DNA from: Caulobacter segnis
GTDB taxonomy: Bacteria > Pseudomonadota > Alphaproteobacteria > Caulobacterales > Caulobacteraceae
Length of the DNA stretch: 64,000 nt
Direction of reading: 5' to 3'
Assembly (NCBI RefSeq): GCF_029543125.1
Contig: NZ_JARQWW010000006.1
Coordinates: 124,001-188,000, forward strand
The translations under genes and the position numbers were made by a program. The notes under the pieces were generated by a model. The model had not been told where the DNA came from and did no database searches. It worked only from the letters and a program-made list of their open reading frames with translations. Below are positions 20,468 through 28,578 of the stretch, one piece after another; position 1 is the first letter of the stretch; each line of letters starts with the position of its first letter.

Positions 20468-20542
20468 CCCGCTCATCCCCGCGAAGGCGGGGACCCATTC
20501 GGACGTTCAGCTTGGCTCCCCGCCTTCGCGGGGATGAGCGGG
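20468..20542. repeat. Palindromic intergenic repeat, family B copy 2
   Basis: Nearly perfect inverted repeat: CCGCTCATCCCCGCGAAGGC / GCCTTCGCGGGGATGAGCGG with a core containing TTCAGCTTGG. It follows the CheY-like stop by 4 bases and could form a very stable hairpin in its transcript. Confidence 0.85.
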
Positions 20543-20624
20543 TGTGATGTGGCCCCGGAGAAAAGGCCGCAATCTTCCATTGATAACCGAGGTGTAGGGT
20601 GAGAGCTCAAGTCGGAGCCTGCCT

Positions 20625-20831
20625 ATGTCCCTTTCCCGCCTGGCCGCCCTGTCGGCCGTGATCGCCAGCGCGTTTGTGCTGCAAGGCTGTCTGGCCGTGG
20701 CCGCCGGGGGCGCGGTGGTCGGCGCCACGGGAGCCGTGGTCGGCGGCGCCGCCAAGATGACCGGCAAGGCCGTGGTCGGCACGGGGAAGATGATCGTGCC
20801 CGGGGACGGCCGGGACGACGAGGACCGCTAG
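20625..20831 (+). CDS. Small glycine-zipper-like lipoprotein
   Basis: A 68-residue protein with a lipobox VLQG-C22, so it should be acylated at Cys22. The mature part is Gly/Ala/Val-rich with repeated small residues (GGAVVGATGAVVGGAAKMTG), typical of glycine-zipper segments that associate with membrane, and it ends in an acidic/basic tail DGRDDEDR. CGGAG precedes the ATG. The stop codon directly abuts the converging queD stop. Function unknown. Confidence 0.8.
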   Translation: MSLSRLAALSAVIASAFVLQGCLAVAAGGAVVGATGAVVGGAAKMTGKAVVGTGKMIVPGDGRDDEDR

Positions 20832-21200
20832 CTACAGCGACATCTCGCACCGCTCGCCGATGGTCGGGCGGGACACCGCCACGCGGGACAGGCCCGGAAA
20901 GCGGGGCTTCAGCTTGCCGGCGAAGTGCATGCAGAGGTTCTCCAGGGTGGGCACCTCCAGGCCGGGATGATCGTTGAGCAGGCCGTGGTCCAGCTCCTCG
21001 GCCACTGCCTTCAGGGCCTTGTCCAGAACGTCGAGGTCCTCGACCCAGCCGGCGTCCTGGGCGGCGCCCTTCACGCTGGCCTCCACCTTGAACGAATGGC
21101 CGTGCAGGCGGCGGTAGCGGTGATCCGCGGGCCCTTGCTCGATGTAGTGGGCGGCGTCGAAGGTCGCGGCCTTCGTGATCTCGAAGACAGGCTGGGTCAT
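20832..21200 (-). CDS. queD: 6-carboxy-5,6,7,8-tetrahydropterin synthase (QueD family)
   Basis: Second step of preQ0/queuosine synthesis: makes 6-carboxytetrahydropterin from dihydroneopterin triphosphate. The 122 residues include zinc ligands His18 (FDAAH), His33 and His35 (RLHGHSF), and LDHGLLND with the catalytic Asp/His pair, then PTLENL and SRPTIGERC. Tyr29 occupies the position held by catalytic Cys27 in E. coli QueD (KCGRLHGHSF there, RYRRLHGHSF here), so activity may rely on another residue or differ. ATG 21200 is chosen; the longer frame adds no family sequence. It is the last gene of queC-queE-queD, with 68 bases between queE and queD. Confidence 0.88.
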   Translation of the reverse strand: MTQPVFEITKAATFDAAHYIEQGPADHRYRRLHGHSFKVEASVKGAAQDAGWVEDLDVLDKALKAVAEELDHGLLNDHPGLEVPTLENLCMHFAGKLKPRFPGLSRVAVSRPTIGERCEMSL

Positions 21201-21268
21201 GGGCTCGAAACTTGTGTGCGGGGCCTGGGAGGGCTGCACGCATCCGGCATAACGGCCGAACGCGCTCC

Positions 21269-21901
21269 TCAGGGCAGGCCCAGATATTTGTGCGTCTGGA
21301 CGCTTAAACGCCACTTGGGGTGGGAAAGGCAATAGGCGACGGCCTTTTGCGTGTTCTCAAGCTGGTCCGGCCCGTCCATGGGCTGGAGGTAGAAACGCTC
21401 GAAATCCATGTGCTCGAAGCGCGCCGGATCGGCCAGGGCTTGCGGATAGACCAGCTTCAGCTCCTGGCCCCGGGTCTGCACGACGGGCGCGTCGGCCTTG
21501 GGGCTGACGCAGATCCAGTCGATCCCCTCGGGCGCCGGCAGGGTGCCGTTGGTCTCCACCGCGATCATGAAGCCGCGCGAATGAAGGGCGTCGATCAGGG
21601 GCGCATCGAGCTGCAGCATGGGCTCGCCGCCGGTGATCACCACCAGCCGGTCGTCCGCCCCGCCGGTCCAGGCGGCCGCAACCGCGTCGGCCAGGGCGTC
21701 GGGCGTGGCGAACTTGCCGCCCCCCTCCCCGTCCGTGCCCACGAAATCGGTGTCGCAGAAGGTGCAGACGGCTTTCGCCCGGTCCTGCTCCCGCCCGGTC
21801 CACAGGTTGCAGCCGGAAAAGCGGCAGAACACGGCGGCCTTGCCGGCCTGGCCGCCCTCCCCTTGCAGGGTCAGGAAGATCTCCTTGACGCTGTAGGTCA
21901 T
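21269..21901 (-). CDS. queE: 7-carboxy-7-deazaguanine synthase, radical SAM
   Basis: Radical-SAM enzyme that rearranges 6-carboxytetrahydropterin to 7-carboxy-7-deazaguanine. The 210 residues show the QueE-type cluster motif Cys31-x14-Cys46-x2-Cys49 (CNLW...CTFCD) in place of the common C-x3-C-x2-C, the substrate loop [16 protein letters not shown], and the SAM-binding [19 protein letters not shown] and CVSPKA are further family blocks. ATG 21901 overlaps the queC stop (ATGA), indicating coupling. Confidence 0.95.
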   Translation of the reverse strand: MTYSVKEIFLTLQGEGGQAGKAAVFCRFSGCNLWTGREQDRAKAVCTFCDTDFVGTDGEGGGKFATPDALADAVAAAWTGGADDRLVVITGGEPMLQLDAPLIDALHSRGFMIAVETNGTLPAPEGIDWICVSPKADAPVVQTRGQELKLVYPQALADPARFEHMDFERFYLQPMDGPDQLENTQKAVAYCLSHPKWRLSVQTHKYLGLP

Positions 21902-22635
21902 CCGAGCGCCGGCCGCCCTTCCGCCACCCAGGCGTTCCAGCCCATGGCCCGCAGGTCGCAGGCCGGGCACGCCGCGCAGCCGTGGCCCCAGTCGTGCAGC
22001 ACGCCGCGCTCCCCGCGATAGCAGGTGTGGCTGTCCTCCACGATGATGCGCACCAGCGCCTCGCCGCCCAGGGTCTTGGCCAGGCCCCAGGTCTCCGCCT
22101 TGGTCAGGCGCATCAGCGGCGTCTCGACCGAGAAGTCGCGGTCCATGCCCAGGTTCAGCGCCGCCTGCAAAGCGTCCAGCGTGTCGCGGCGGCAGTCGGG
22201 ATAGCCGCTGAAATCCGTCTCGCACATGCCGCCCACCAGGGCGCGCAGGCCGCGCCGGTCGGCCAGGGCGGCGGCGTAGGTCAGGAACACCAGATTGCGC
22301 CCCGGCACGAAGGTCGAAGGCAGGCCGCGCTCGTTGATCTCGATCTCGCGCTCGGCGGTCAGGGCGCTTTGCGCCACCGCGCCGAAGCCGCGGATGTCCA
22401 GCACATGGTCGTCGCCCAGCTTGGCGGCCCAGGCGGGGAACGCCTGGGCGACGCGGTCGCGCACCTCCTGGCGGGCCTGCATCTCCACCGAATGGCGCTG
22501 GCCGTAGTCGAAACCCACGGTCTCGACCCGGTCATAGTGCTGCAACGCCCAGGCCAGGCAGACGCTGGAATCCTGGCCGCCGGAGAACAGGACCAGGGCG
22601 CCTTGGACGGGGGGAGCAGCGGGAGCGATGGACAT
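21898..22635 (-). CDS. queC: 7-cyano-7-deazaguanine synthase
   Basis: Converts 7-carboxy-7-deazaguanine to preQ0 using ATP and ammonia. The 245 residues begin with the PP-loop FSGGQDSS at 17-24, followed by [12 protein letters not shown] and [10 protein letters not shown] zinc site is formed by four cysteines near the C-terminus (TCYRGE, then CAACPAC). It heads the queC-queE-queD operon. I looked for a preQ1 riboswitch in the 224-base upstream gap and saw no convincing candidate; the gap is otherwise GC-rich with nothing recognisable. Confidence 0.95.
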   Translation of the reverse strand: MSIAPAAPPVQGALVLFSGGQDSSVCLAWALQHYDRVETVGFDYGQRHSVEMQARQEVRDRVAQAFPAWAAKLGDDHVLDIRGFGAVAQSALTAEREIEINERGLPSTFVPGRNLVFLTYAAALADRRGLRALVGGMCETDFSGYPDCRRDTLDALQAALNLGMDRDFSVETPLMRLTKAETWGLAKTLGGEALVRIIVEDSHTCYRGERGVLHDWGHGCAACPACDLRAMGWNAWVAEGRPALG

Positions 22636-22859
22636 GCGGCGTGCTCTACATCAAAGGGGCGCGAAGCGGAACGGCGCGGGGCGTCGCGGGGGGATCAGGC
22701 GGTGGTTATGCCCGGGGTGCGGGCGAAGAGAATTGAGAAACTGTGAGGGCGGTGAATTGGGAGACTTGAGAGAAGGCCGCCATCAGTCCCGCCCCATGTT
22801 CACCATTCCGCCATCGCCGCTTCACGATACCGCGTTGAGGCGATGCGAAAACCGCCGGC

Positions 22860-24224
22860 ATGGAACAGTTGGCGATCCGCCTGCGCTTGGCGTTCATCGA
22901 TCCCGGCCTGCGAAAGGCGCCGTTCCTGCTGGAGCTGCGCAACTGGCTGGCTCCCGATGTCGAGAGCCTCTACTGGTCGCGGCGGCGCGTCGTGCGCAGC
23001 TACATGCGCGACGCCGGCGTGGCGATGCATCCGCGCCCCGGGGTCGCGAAGAGCGCCGTGAAGGCCGCCTGCCCCGACATCAGTGACGTCGAACTGCGCC
23101 GCGCGATCGGCGAAAAGGAGCTGGCCCTTCGGCCCGAGAAGGCGCTGCGCAAGGCGCGCGGCGTGCTCGCCGAACTGGCGGCGTTCATGGACGAGGAGAA
23201 GGTCAGCGCGATCTTCGTCTGGAACGGCTCCAACCTGCGCAGCGCCCTGGCCGTCTACCTGGCGCGGCAGCGCCGGATTCCCGTGATCCACGCCGAGCAT
23301 GGCTATCTTCCCGGCACCACCCAGCTCGACCTGGAAGGCGTCAACGGCGCGTCCTCCATAAGCCGTCTGGCCCACGCGGGCGCCGCGCACCTGCCCTATG
23401 ACGCCGGGCTGGACGCGGCGCTGGACGCCGACATCGCCCGCTTCAGATCCGGCGAGCGCATGCGCGACGTCGATCCGCTGCCGCCGCCCGACCTGCGGCG
23501 AAACCTGTACGCCCGCCTGGTGAGCCGCGTCAGCTTCTGGGGCGAACGGCGCGCCTTGCCGTTCATCAACCGGCTGACCGTGCCGACCACCCCGGCGCAC
23601 AAGCTGTCCGAGCGCTATGTCGTGCTGCCCTTCCAGGTGCGCAGCGACTCCCAGATGGTGCTGCACTCGCCGGTATATGGCGACGACTTCGAGGCGCTGG
23701 TCCGTGATCTGGACAGCGCCCTGGGCCGCATCGATCCGGGCCTGCGCCTGGTCGCGAAGTTCCACCCCTATGAACTGCCGCTGGTGCAGCGGGCCTACCG
23801 CCACCTGCCGAAGCGCTATCCCCGCGTCTGCTTTGTTAGCGCCGCGCCGATGAACACGCTGCTGAGCAAGGCTTCGGCCGTGGTCACCATCAATTCGACG
23901 GTGGGCTTCGAGGCCTTGATCCTCGACAAGCCCGTCGTGGCCCTGGGCCACAACTTCTACACCGCGCCCGGCATCGTCGAAGTCCTGCGGAGCCGGGACG
24001 ATCTTGAAGCCGCCGTGCGACGGGCCCTGACCGTCGCACCGGACGCCGAACGTCGCCGCGGCTTCCTGCGCTTCGTGCGCGCGCATTTCCTCGTGGCCGG
24101 CGGCTATCACGACTTCACCCCACGCAGCCTGCGCAGCGTGGCCGCCCGCATCGTCGAGCTGCTCGCCATGACGCCTTCGGTGCGGGTTCTGGTTCCGGAC
24201 GTGCATCACGCCTGCGCGGCTTAG
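22860..24224 (+). CDS. Capsule polysaccharide biosynthesis protein, KpsC/KpsS-like glycosyltransferase
   Basis: A 454-residue cytosolic protein resembling the Capsule_synth (PF05159) family, whose members transfer beta-Kdo in capsule linkers or act in related surface-glycan assembly. Visible family-type blocks are IPVIHAEHGYLPGTTQLD (acceptor/HGY loop), YVVLPFQVRSDSQMVLHS, LRLVAKFHPYE, and TINSTVGFEALILDKPVVALG, the nucleotide-sugar site with the Ser-Thr-Val-Gly-Phe-Glu motif. There is no signal peptide or membrane segment. No kps transport genes adjoin, so it is a stray capsule-type gene here. Start ATG 22860 has no obvious Shine-Dalgarno sequence. Confidence 0.82.
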   Translation: MEQLAIRLRLAFIDPGLRKAPFLLELRNWLAPDVESLYWSRRRVVRSYMRDAGVAMHPRPGVAKSAVKAACPDISDVELRRAIGEKELALRPEKALRKARGVLAELAAFMDEEKVSAIFVWNGSNLRSALAVYLARQRRIPVIHAEHGYLPGTTQLDLEGVNGASSISRLAHAGAAHLPYDAGLDAALDADIARFRSGERMRDVDPLPPPDLRRNLYARLVSRVSFWGERRALPFINRLTVPTTPAHKLSERYVVLPFQVRSDSQMVLHSPVYGDDFEALVRDLDSALGRIDPGLRLVAKFHPYELPLVQRAYRHLPKRYPRVCFVSAAPMNTLLSKASAVVTINSTVGFEALILDKPVVALGHNFYTAPGIVEVLRSRDDLEAAVRRALTVAPDAERRRGFLRFVRAHFLVAGGYHDFTPRSLRSVAARIVELLAMTPSVRVLVPDVHHACAA

Positions 24225-24390
24225 GGCCGCTTTTGGCGCATAGTGGCCGCAACTAAGCTCAAACCAAGTCACGAGCAGTCCGCGCGCCGGCCCAGCCCAT
24301 TTTTGACAACATAGCCAAAACTACCCTTCCTTGACGCTACGTCACAGTGAAAAGGCGTAAGTTATCGGCGTTCTCTTACAGCTGCGCCAG

Positions 24391-24419
24391 TTGACAGCAC
24401 TATGTGTCGCGTATGCAAT
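24391..24419 (+). promoter_or_regulatory. Candidate promoter of receptor 4
   Basis: TTGACA, exactly 17 bases, TGCAAT, about 117 bases before the ATG at 24536. Two more TTGAC boxes lie upstream (24303, 24331) without good partners. The 311-base gap 24225-24535 is unusually AT-rich for this genome and otherwise holds only the Shine-Dalgarno GGGAGGGAAAAC before the ATG. Confidence 0.5.
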
Positions 24420-24535
24420 TCCCTTATGGCGTGTGGGGAATGCCGGGATTCCGACACGACTGACAAAAACTCTCGGCGCTGAGGAACGACGACGCACGCA
24501 GGACCAAAAGACCGCGGCGTTGGGAGGGAAAACAA

Positions 24536-27262
24536 ATGTCTCAATCTTCGCGCCTGCGGAGACTGCTCGCCATGGGTGTGTCCGCCGCCGCCGTCACGGC
24601 CGTCGCAGGACCCGCCTTCGCCCAAGCCGGCAATGTCATCGAAGAGCTGGTCGTCACGGCCCAGAAGCGCGAGGAGGCGTTGCAGGACGTGCCGATCGCC
24701 GTTTCGGCCTTCAGCCAACAGAGCCTCGAGGCGCAGAAGATCGACGGGGGGCCGAACCTTCAGACCGCGATCCCGAACGTCACCTTCTCCAAGACAAACT
24801 TCACCAGCGCCAACTTCCAGATCCGGGGGGTCGGGTCGAAGGTGGTGTCGGGCGCGTCCGACCAGGGCGTGGGCGTCCACCAGAACAACGCGCCCCTGAC
24901 CGCTAACCGCCTGTTCGAGGCCGAGTTCTATGACGTGGAGCGGGTGGAGGTGCTGCGCGGCCCGCAGGGCACGCTGTACGGCCGCAACGCCACGGGCGGC
25001 GTGGTCAATGTGATCACCGCCAAGCCGACGGACATCTTCGAGGCCAACATCCGGGGCGAGCTGGGCAACTACAACACCCGGCGCCTGCGCGGGATGATCA
25101 ACCTGCCCATCGTCGAGGACAAGGTGGCCCTGCGGGTGGCCGGCTCGATGATCAAACGGGACGGGTTCGGCGAGAACCTGACCACCGGCAACGACGTGGA
25201 CGACCGGGACCTGTGGGCGGCGCGCGCCACCCTGTCGTTCACCCCGACCGAGGGCATCCGCGCCTGGCTGTCGTACGAGCACTTCGACGAGGACGACAAG
25301 CGCGCCCGCGTGGGCAAGCAGCTCTGCGTCAAAGACCTGGGCCCGACGTCGGTCGGCCCGGTGCCGGTGAGCAACCCGTTCGCCCGCATCCTGCTGAGCC
25401 AGGGCTGCAAGTCGGCGCACGTGAACGATCCGACGTCCCTGGGCACGGTGAACGGCGGGGCGACCCTGGCGGGCATTCCGTCGATCGTCACCGGCATCCT
25501 GTCCGGCGATCCGTATGCCGGGAAGATGCAGAACCCGGACCTGCGCAAGATCGAGTCCTTCCAGGATCCGCAGTACCGCGCCAAGGCCGACGTGTGGATG
25601 TTCAACCTGGAACTGGACATCACCGACAACCTGACCCTGACGTCGCTGACCTCGTTCAACAAGGACAGCTACTTCACCTTCCAGGACTACAACCGCATCA
25701 CGCCGGTGACGAACTTCAACCCGTCGCCGCTGACGCCGGGCGGGTTCTTCACCGACCCGCAGCTGGGCCGCCTGAACCAGTTGGCCACTTTCGACATCTC
25801 GTCGTCGGACACCGAGCAGTTCAGCCAGGAGCTGCGCCTGCAGTCGAACTTCGACGGGCCGGTGAACTTCAACATCGGCGCGATCCACCTGAAGCTGGAC
25901 CAGGACACCAACTACTATGTGATGTCCAACGGCCTGACCGCGGCGGCGGCGGCCGGCTTCCCGGCGCCGGGGGTCTATATCGATCCCAACTCGCCGCCGG
26001 CCGGGGACGGCCACAACTACTACCGCTCGGCAGGTCCGTACTTCCTGAACGCCACGGCGGCGTTCGGCGAGGTGTACTGGCAGGTTCTCGATAACCTGAA
26101 GATCACCGGCGGCCTGCGCTACACCAACGATGAGAAGCGCGTGGACAGCCTGCCCAACGTGCTGCTGTCGCCGGGGCGCGGCGGTCGTCCGACCATCCAG
26201 CGCGTGACCTTCAAGGAGACCACGGGCCGCCTGGGCTTCGACTGGAAGCCGGACCTGGCGTTCACCGACGACACCCTGGTCTATGCCTTCTATTCCAAGG
26301 GCTACAAGGCGGGGGGCTTCAACCCGGCCTCGGCCGCCGGCATCGCGGGCATCCAGCAGACCTTCGACCCGGAGTTCGTGAACGCCTACGAAATCGGCCT
26401 GAAGAACACCCTGCTGGGCGGTAGCCTGCTGCTGAACGCCACCGGGTTCTACTATGACTATGAGGGGTACCAGATCTCCAAGATCGCGGCCCGCACCTCG
26501 GTCAACGAGAACATCGACGCCAAGATCAAGGGCGTCGAGCTGGAGGCGATCTGGGAGCCGATCCGCAACCTGCGCTTCAACGGCACCTTCGGTTATCTCG
26601 ACACCGAGATCACCGGCGGCTCGTCGGTGGACACGCTGAACCGGACGCAGGGCAACCCGGCCCTGACCCTGATCAACGGGGCCCTGATCGGCGCCAACTG
26701 CGTCGCCCCGACCGCCCAGGTCGCGGCGGTGATGAGCCTGATCAACAACGGCTTCCCGGCCGCCGGCGTGCCGCCGGTGAACCCGGCCTATCTGATCAAC
26801 GCCTGCGGCGGCGGCTATCGCACCGGCTCCACGGCGGCGACCAACCCGCTGGCGCCCCTGGGCGTCTTCCTCGACACCACGGACGGCGTGGCGGTCAGCC
26901 TGGACGGCAAGGAGCTGCCGAACGCGGCGAAGACCACCTTCTCCATCGGCGCCCAGTACACCTGGGAGTTCGGCAATGCGTGGGAGGCGGTCATCCGCGG
27001 CGACTACTACCGCCAGGACGACTCCTATGCGCGGATCTACAACACCGTGGCCGACCACCTGCCGGCCTGGGAGAACGTGAACCTCTCCCTGCGCCTGTCG
27101 AACAACGACATGGGGCTGGACGTGGAGGCCTATGTGAAGAACCTGACCGACGAGGAGGCGATCACCGACGCCTACCTGACCGACGACTCGTCCGGCCTGT
27201 TCCGCAACATCTTCCTGAGCGAGCCGCGCACCTACGGCGTGGCCGTGACCAAGCGCTTCTAA
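24536..27262 (+). CDS. TonB-dependent outer-membrane receptor 4
   Basis: A 908-residue receptor of a different subfamily from receptors 1-3. The signal peptide ends at AFA-Q (residue 29). The mature N-terminus EELVVTAQKREEALQDVP is the hallmark of the large sphingomonad/caulobacter group often tied to uptake of hydrophobic or plant-derived compounds. Plug motifs are FQIRGVG, VEVLRGPQGTLYGRNATGGVVNVIT. The barrel includes YSKGYKAGGFNP and PEFVNAYEIGLKNTL, and ends in AVTKRF. A Shine-Dalgarno GGGAGG precedes ATG. A strong terminator follows, so it is probably a single-gene unit. Ligand unknown. Confidence 0.95.
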   Translation: MSQSSRLRRLLAMGVSAAAVTAVAGPAFAQAGNVIEELVVTAQKREEALQDVPIAVSAFSQQSLEAQKIDGGPNLQTAIPNVTFSKTNFTSANFQIRGVGSKVVSGASDQGVGVHQNNAPLTANRLFEAEFYDVERVEVLRGPQGTLYGRNATGGVVNVITAKPTDIFEANIRGELGNYNTRRLRGMINLPIVEDKVALRVAGSMIKRDGFGENLTTGNDVDDRDLWAARATLSFTPTEGIRAWLSYEHFDEDDKRARVGKQLCVKDLGPTSVGPVPVSNPFARILLSQGCKSAHVNDPTSLGTVNGGATLAGIPSIVTGILSGDPYAGKMQNPDLRKIESFQDPQYRAKADVWMFNLELDITDNLTLTSLTSFNKDSYFTFQDYNRITPVTNFNPSPLTPGGFFTDPQLGRLNQLATFDISSSDTEQFSQELRLQSNFDGPVNFNIGAIHLKLDQDTNYYVMSNGLTAAAAAGFPAPGVYIDPNSPPAGDGHNYYRSAGPYFLNATAAFGEVYWQVLDNLKITGGLRYTNDEKRVDSLPNVLLSPGRGGRPTIQRVTFKETTGRLGFDWKPDLAFTDDTLVYAFYSKGYKAGGFNPASAAGIAGIQQTFDPEFVNAYEIGLKNTLLGGSLLLNATGFYYDYEGYQISKIAARTSVNENIDAKIKGVELEAIWEPIRNLRFNGTFGYLDTEITGGSSVDTLNRTQGNPALTLINGALIGANCVAPTAQVAAVMSLINNGFPAAGVPPVNPAYLINACGGGYRTGSTAATNPLAPLGVFLDTTDGVAVSLDGKELPNAAKTTFSIGAQYTWEFGNAWEAVIRGDYYRQDDSYARIYNTVADHLPAWENVNLSLRLSNNDMGLDVEAYVKNLTDEEAITDAYLTDDSSGLFRNIFLSEPRTYGVAVTKRF

Positions 27263-27292
27263 GGCCCGGCGGAAGCCATTTCGACCTTCGGA

Positions 27293-27323
27293 CGGCGGGG
27301 AGCGATCCCCGCCGTTTTTCTTT
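27293..27323 (+). terminator. Rho-independent terminator of receptor 4
   Basis: CGGCGGGG-AGCGAT-CCCCGCCG followed by TTTTTCTTT, 31 bases after the stop codon. Confidence 0.9.
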
Positions 27324-27420
27324 ATGCCTAACGGGTTGGTGACTCTGTTGCTTAACGAGGCCGCAAGCGTCGGTCCCAATAGTCGCTCGACGTGCAATCG
27401 TCGGCTGGACCCCTTTTCGC

Positions 27421-28578
27421 ATGACCAAGAAGACCGCCTCCTCAGCGGCCCCCGCGGTCTCGCTCGACCTCGTCGAGCGGCTGGGCGCCGACGTGTCCCG
27501 CCGCCTGGAGGGACTGGCCAGCTTCGTGGACCGCCTGGGGCAGGAGCCCCTGGGTCCGGACGGCCAAGCCTGCCTGCGGGCCATCGACGAGACCCTGAGC
27601 GACGTGCGCGAGCTGCTGGCGCGCGCCAATGACCTGAACGCCGCGCGCGTGGGCGCCCTGTCCATCGAGCCGCGTCCCCAGGCCCTGCGCCTGCTGATGG
27701 ACGACCTGGAGACCCGCTGGGCGGTGGAAGCCGCCGCCGTGGGCGCCACCCTGCTGGTCAGCTACGACGGCGAGCCCGACGCCGCCGTCATGGCCGACCC
27801 CCGCCGCATCGGCCAGATCTTCGACGCCCTGATCGGCCGCGCCCTGGGCGACGCCGGTCGCGGCGCGGTTGAGGCCAGCCTCAAGGCCCGCGAAACCGCC
27901 GAGGGCATGGTCATCGAGGGCCGCGTCCGCGACAACGGCGACTGGTCCCCCGACCAGGCCGCCGGCGTGTTCCGCGCCGGGGTCGACAACGCCGATATGA
28001 ACCTTTCCGTCGGCCTGGGCATGGCCCTGGCCCGCCGCCTGGCCCAGGCCATGGGCGGCAAGGCGTCCGCCGAAGCCAATGTCGGCCCGGGCGTGACCAT
28101 CACCTTCGAACTGACCCTGCCCGTGGCCCTGATCGCCGAACCGGCGGAGGCCGAGCCCATCGCCGGCGCGCACCGCGTGGCCCACGTGCTGATCGTCGAC
28201 GACAACGCCACCAACCGCATGGTGGTCGAGGCCCTGTGCGAGACCTTCGACTGCACCTCCGAGCAGGTGGAGGACGGGGTGGAGGCGGTCGAGGCCGCCC
28301 GTTCCGGCCGGTTCGACATCATCCTGATGGACATCAAGATGCCGCGCATGGACGGCGTCGAGGCCACCCGCACCATCCGCGAGCTGCCGGGCAAGGCGGG
28401 CGTGACCCCGATCATCGCCCTGACCGCCAAGGCGGCCCCAGCGGACATCCAGTCCTACCTGTCGGCCGGCATGCAGAACCTGGTCGAAAAGCCTATCGCT
28501 CCCGAACGCCTGCTGGAGGCCATGAACACCGCGTTGGCCGCCGCCGAGGGCGTGGCGAATGACAGGGCAGTGGCTTAG
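27421..28578 (+). CDS. Degenerate hybrid histidine kinase with C-terminal receiver
   Basis: A 385-residue soluble protein. Residues 15-80 resemble a dimerisation helix pair but contain no phospho-acceptor His. Residues 90-245 resemble a GHKL ATPase with VGLGMALARRLAQAMGG (G2 box) intact, while the N-box reads RRIGQIFDALIGRAL (expected Asn residues absent) and the G1 box is DNGDWS. Residues 255-375 form a good receiver: VLIVDDN, phospho-acceptor Asp304 in LMDIKMPRMDG, and Lys357 in VEKPI. It is best read as a pseudokinase-receiver hybrid that is phosphorylated by another kinase. The first half is Ala/Arg-rich. No sensor or membrane domain. It overlaps the converging oxidoreductase gene by 4 bases at the 3' end. 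Confidence 0.85.
   Translation: MTKKTASSAAPAVSLDLVERLGADVSRRLEGLASFVDRLGQEPLGPDGQACLRAIDETLSDVRELLARANDLNAARVGALSIEPRPQALRLLMDDLETRWAVEAAAVGATLLVSYDGEPDAAVMADPRRIGQIFDALIGRALGDAGRGAVEASLKARETAEGMVIEGRVRDNGDWSPDQAAGVFRAGVDNADMNLSVGLGMALARRLAQAMGGKASAEANVGPGVTITFELTLPVALIAEPAEAEPIAGAHRVAHVLIVDDNATNRMVVEALCETFDCTSEQVEDGVEAVEAARSGRFDIILMDIKMPRMDGVEATRTIRELPGKAGVTPIIALTAKAAPADIQSYLSAGMQNLVEKPIAPERLLEAMNTALAAAEGVANDRAVA

Noticed and set aside
20468..20542. Simple terminator of the CheY-like gene
   Set aside because: No T-run follows, and the same palindrome recurs in other contexts, so it is better treated as a member of a repeat family even if it also affects transcript ends.
22636..22859. preQ1 riboswitch ahead of queC
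   Set aside because: No pseudoknot-forming hairpin followed by the A-rich tail and ribosome site could be found by eye.
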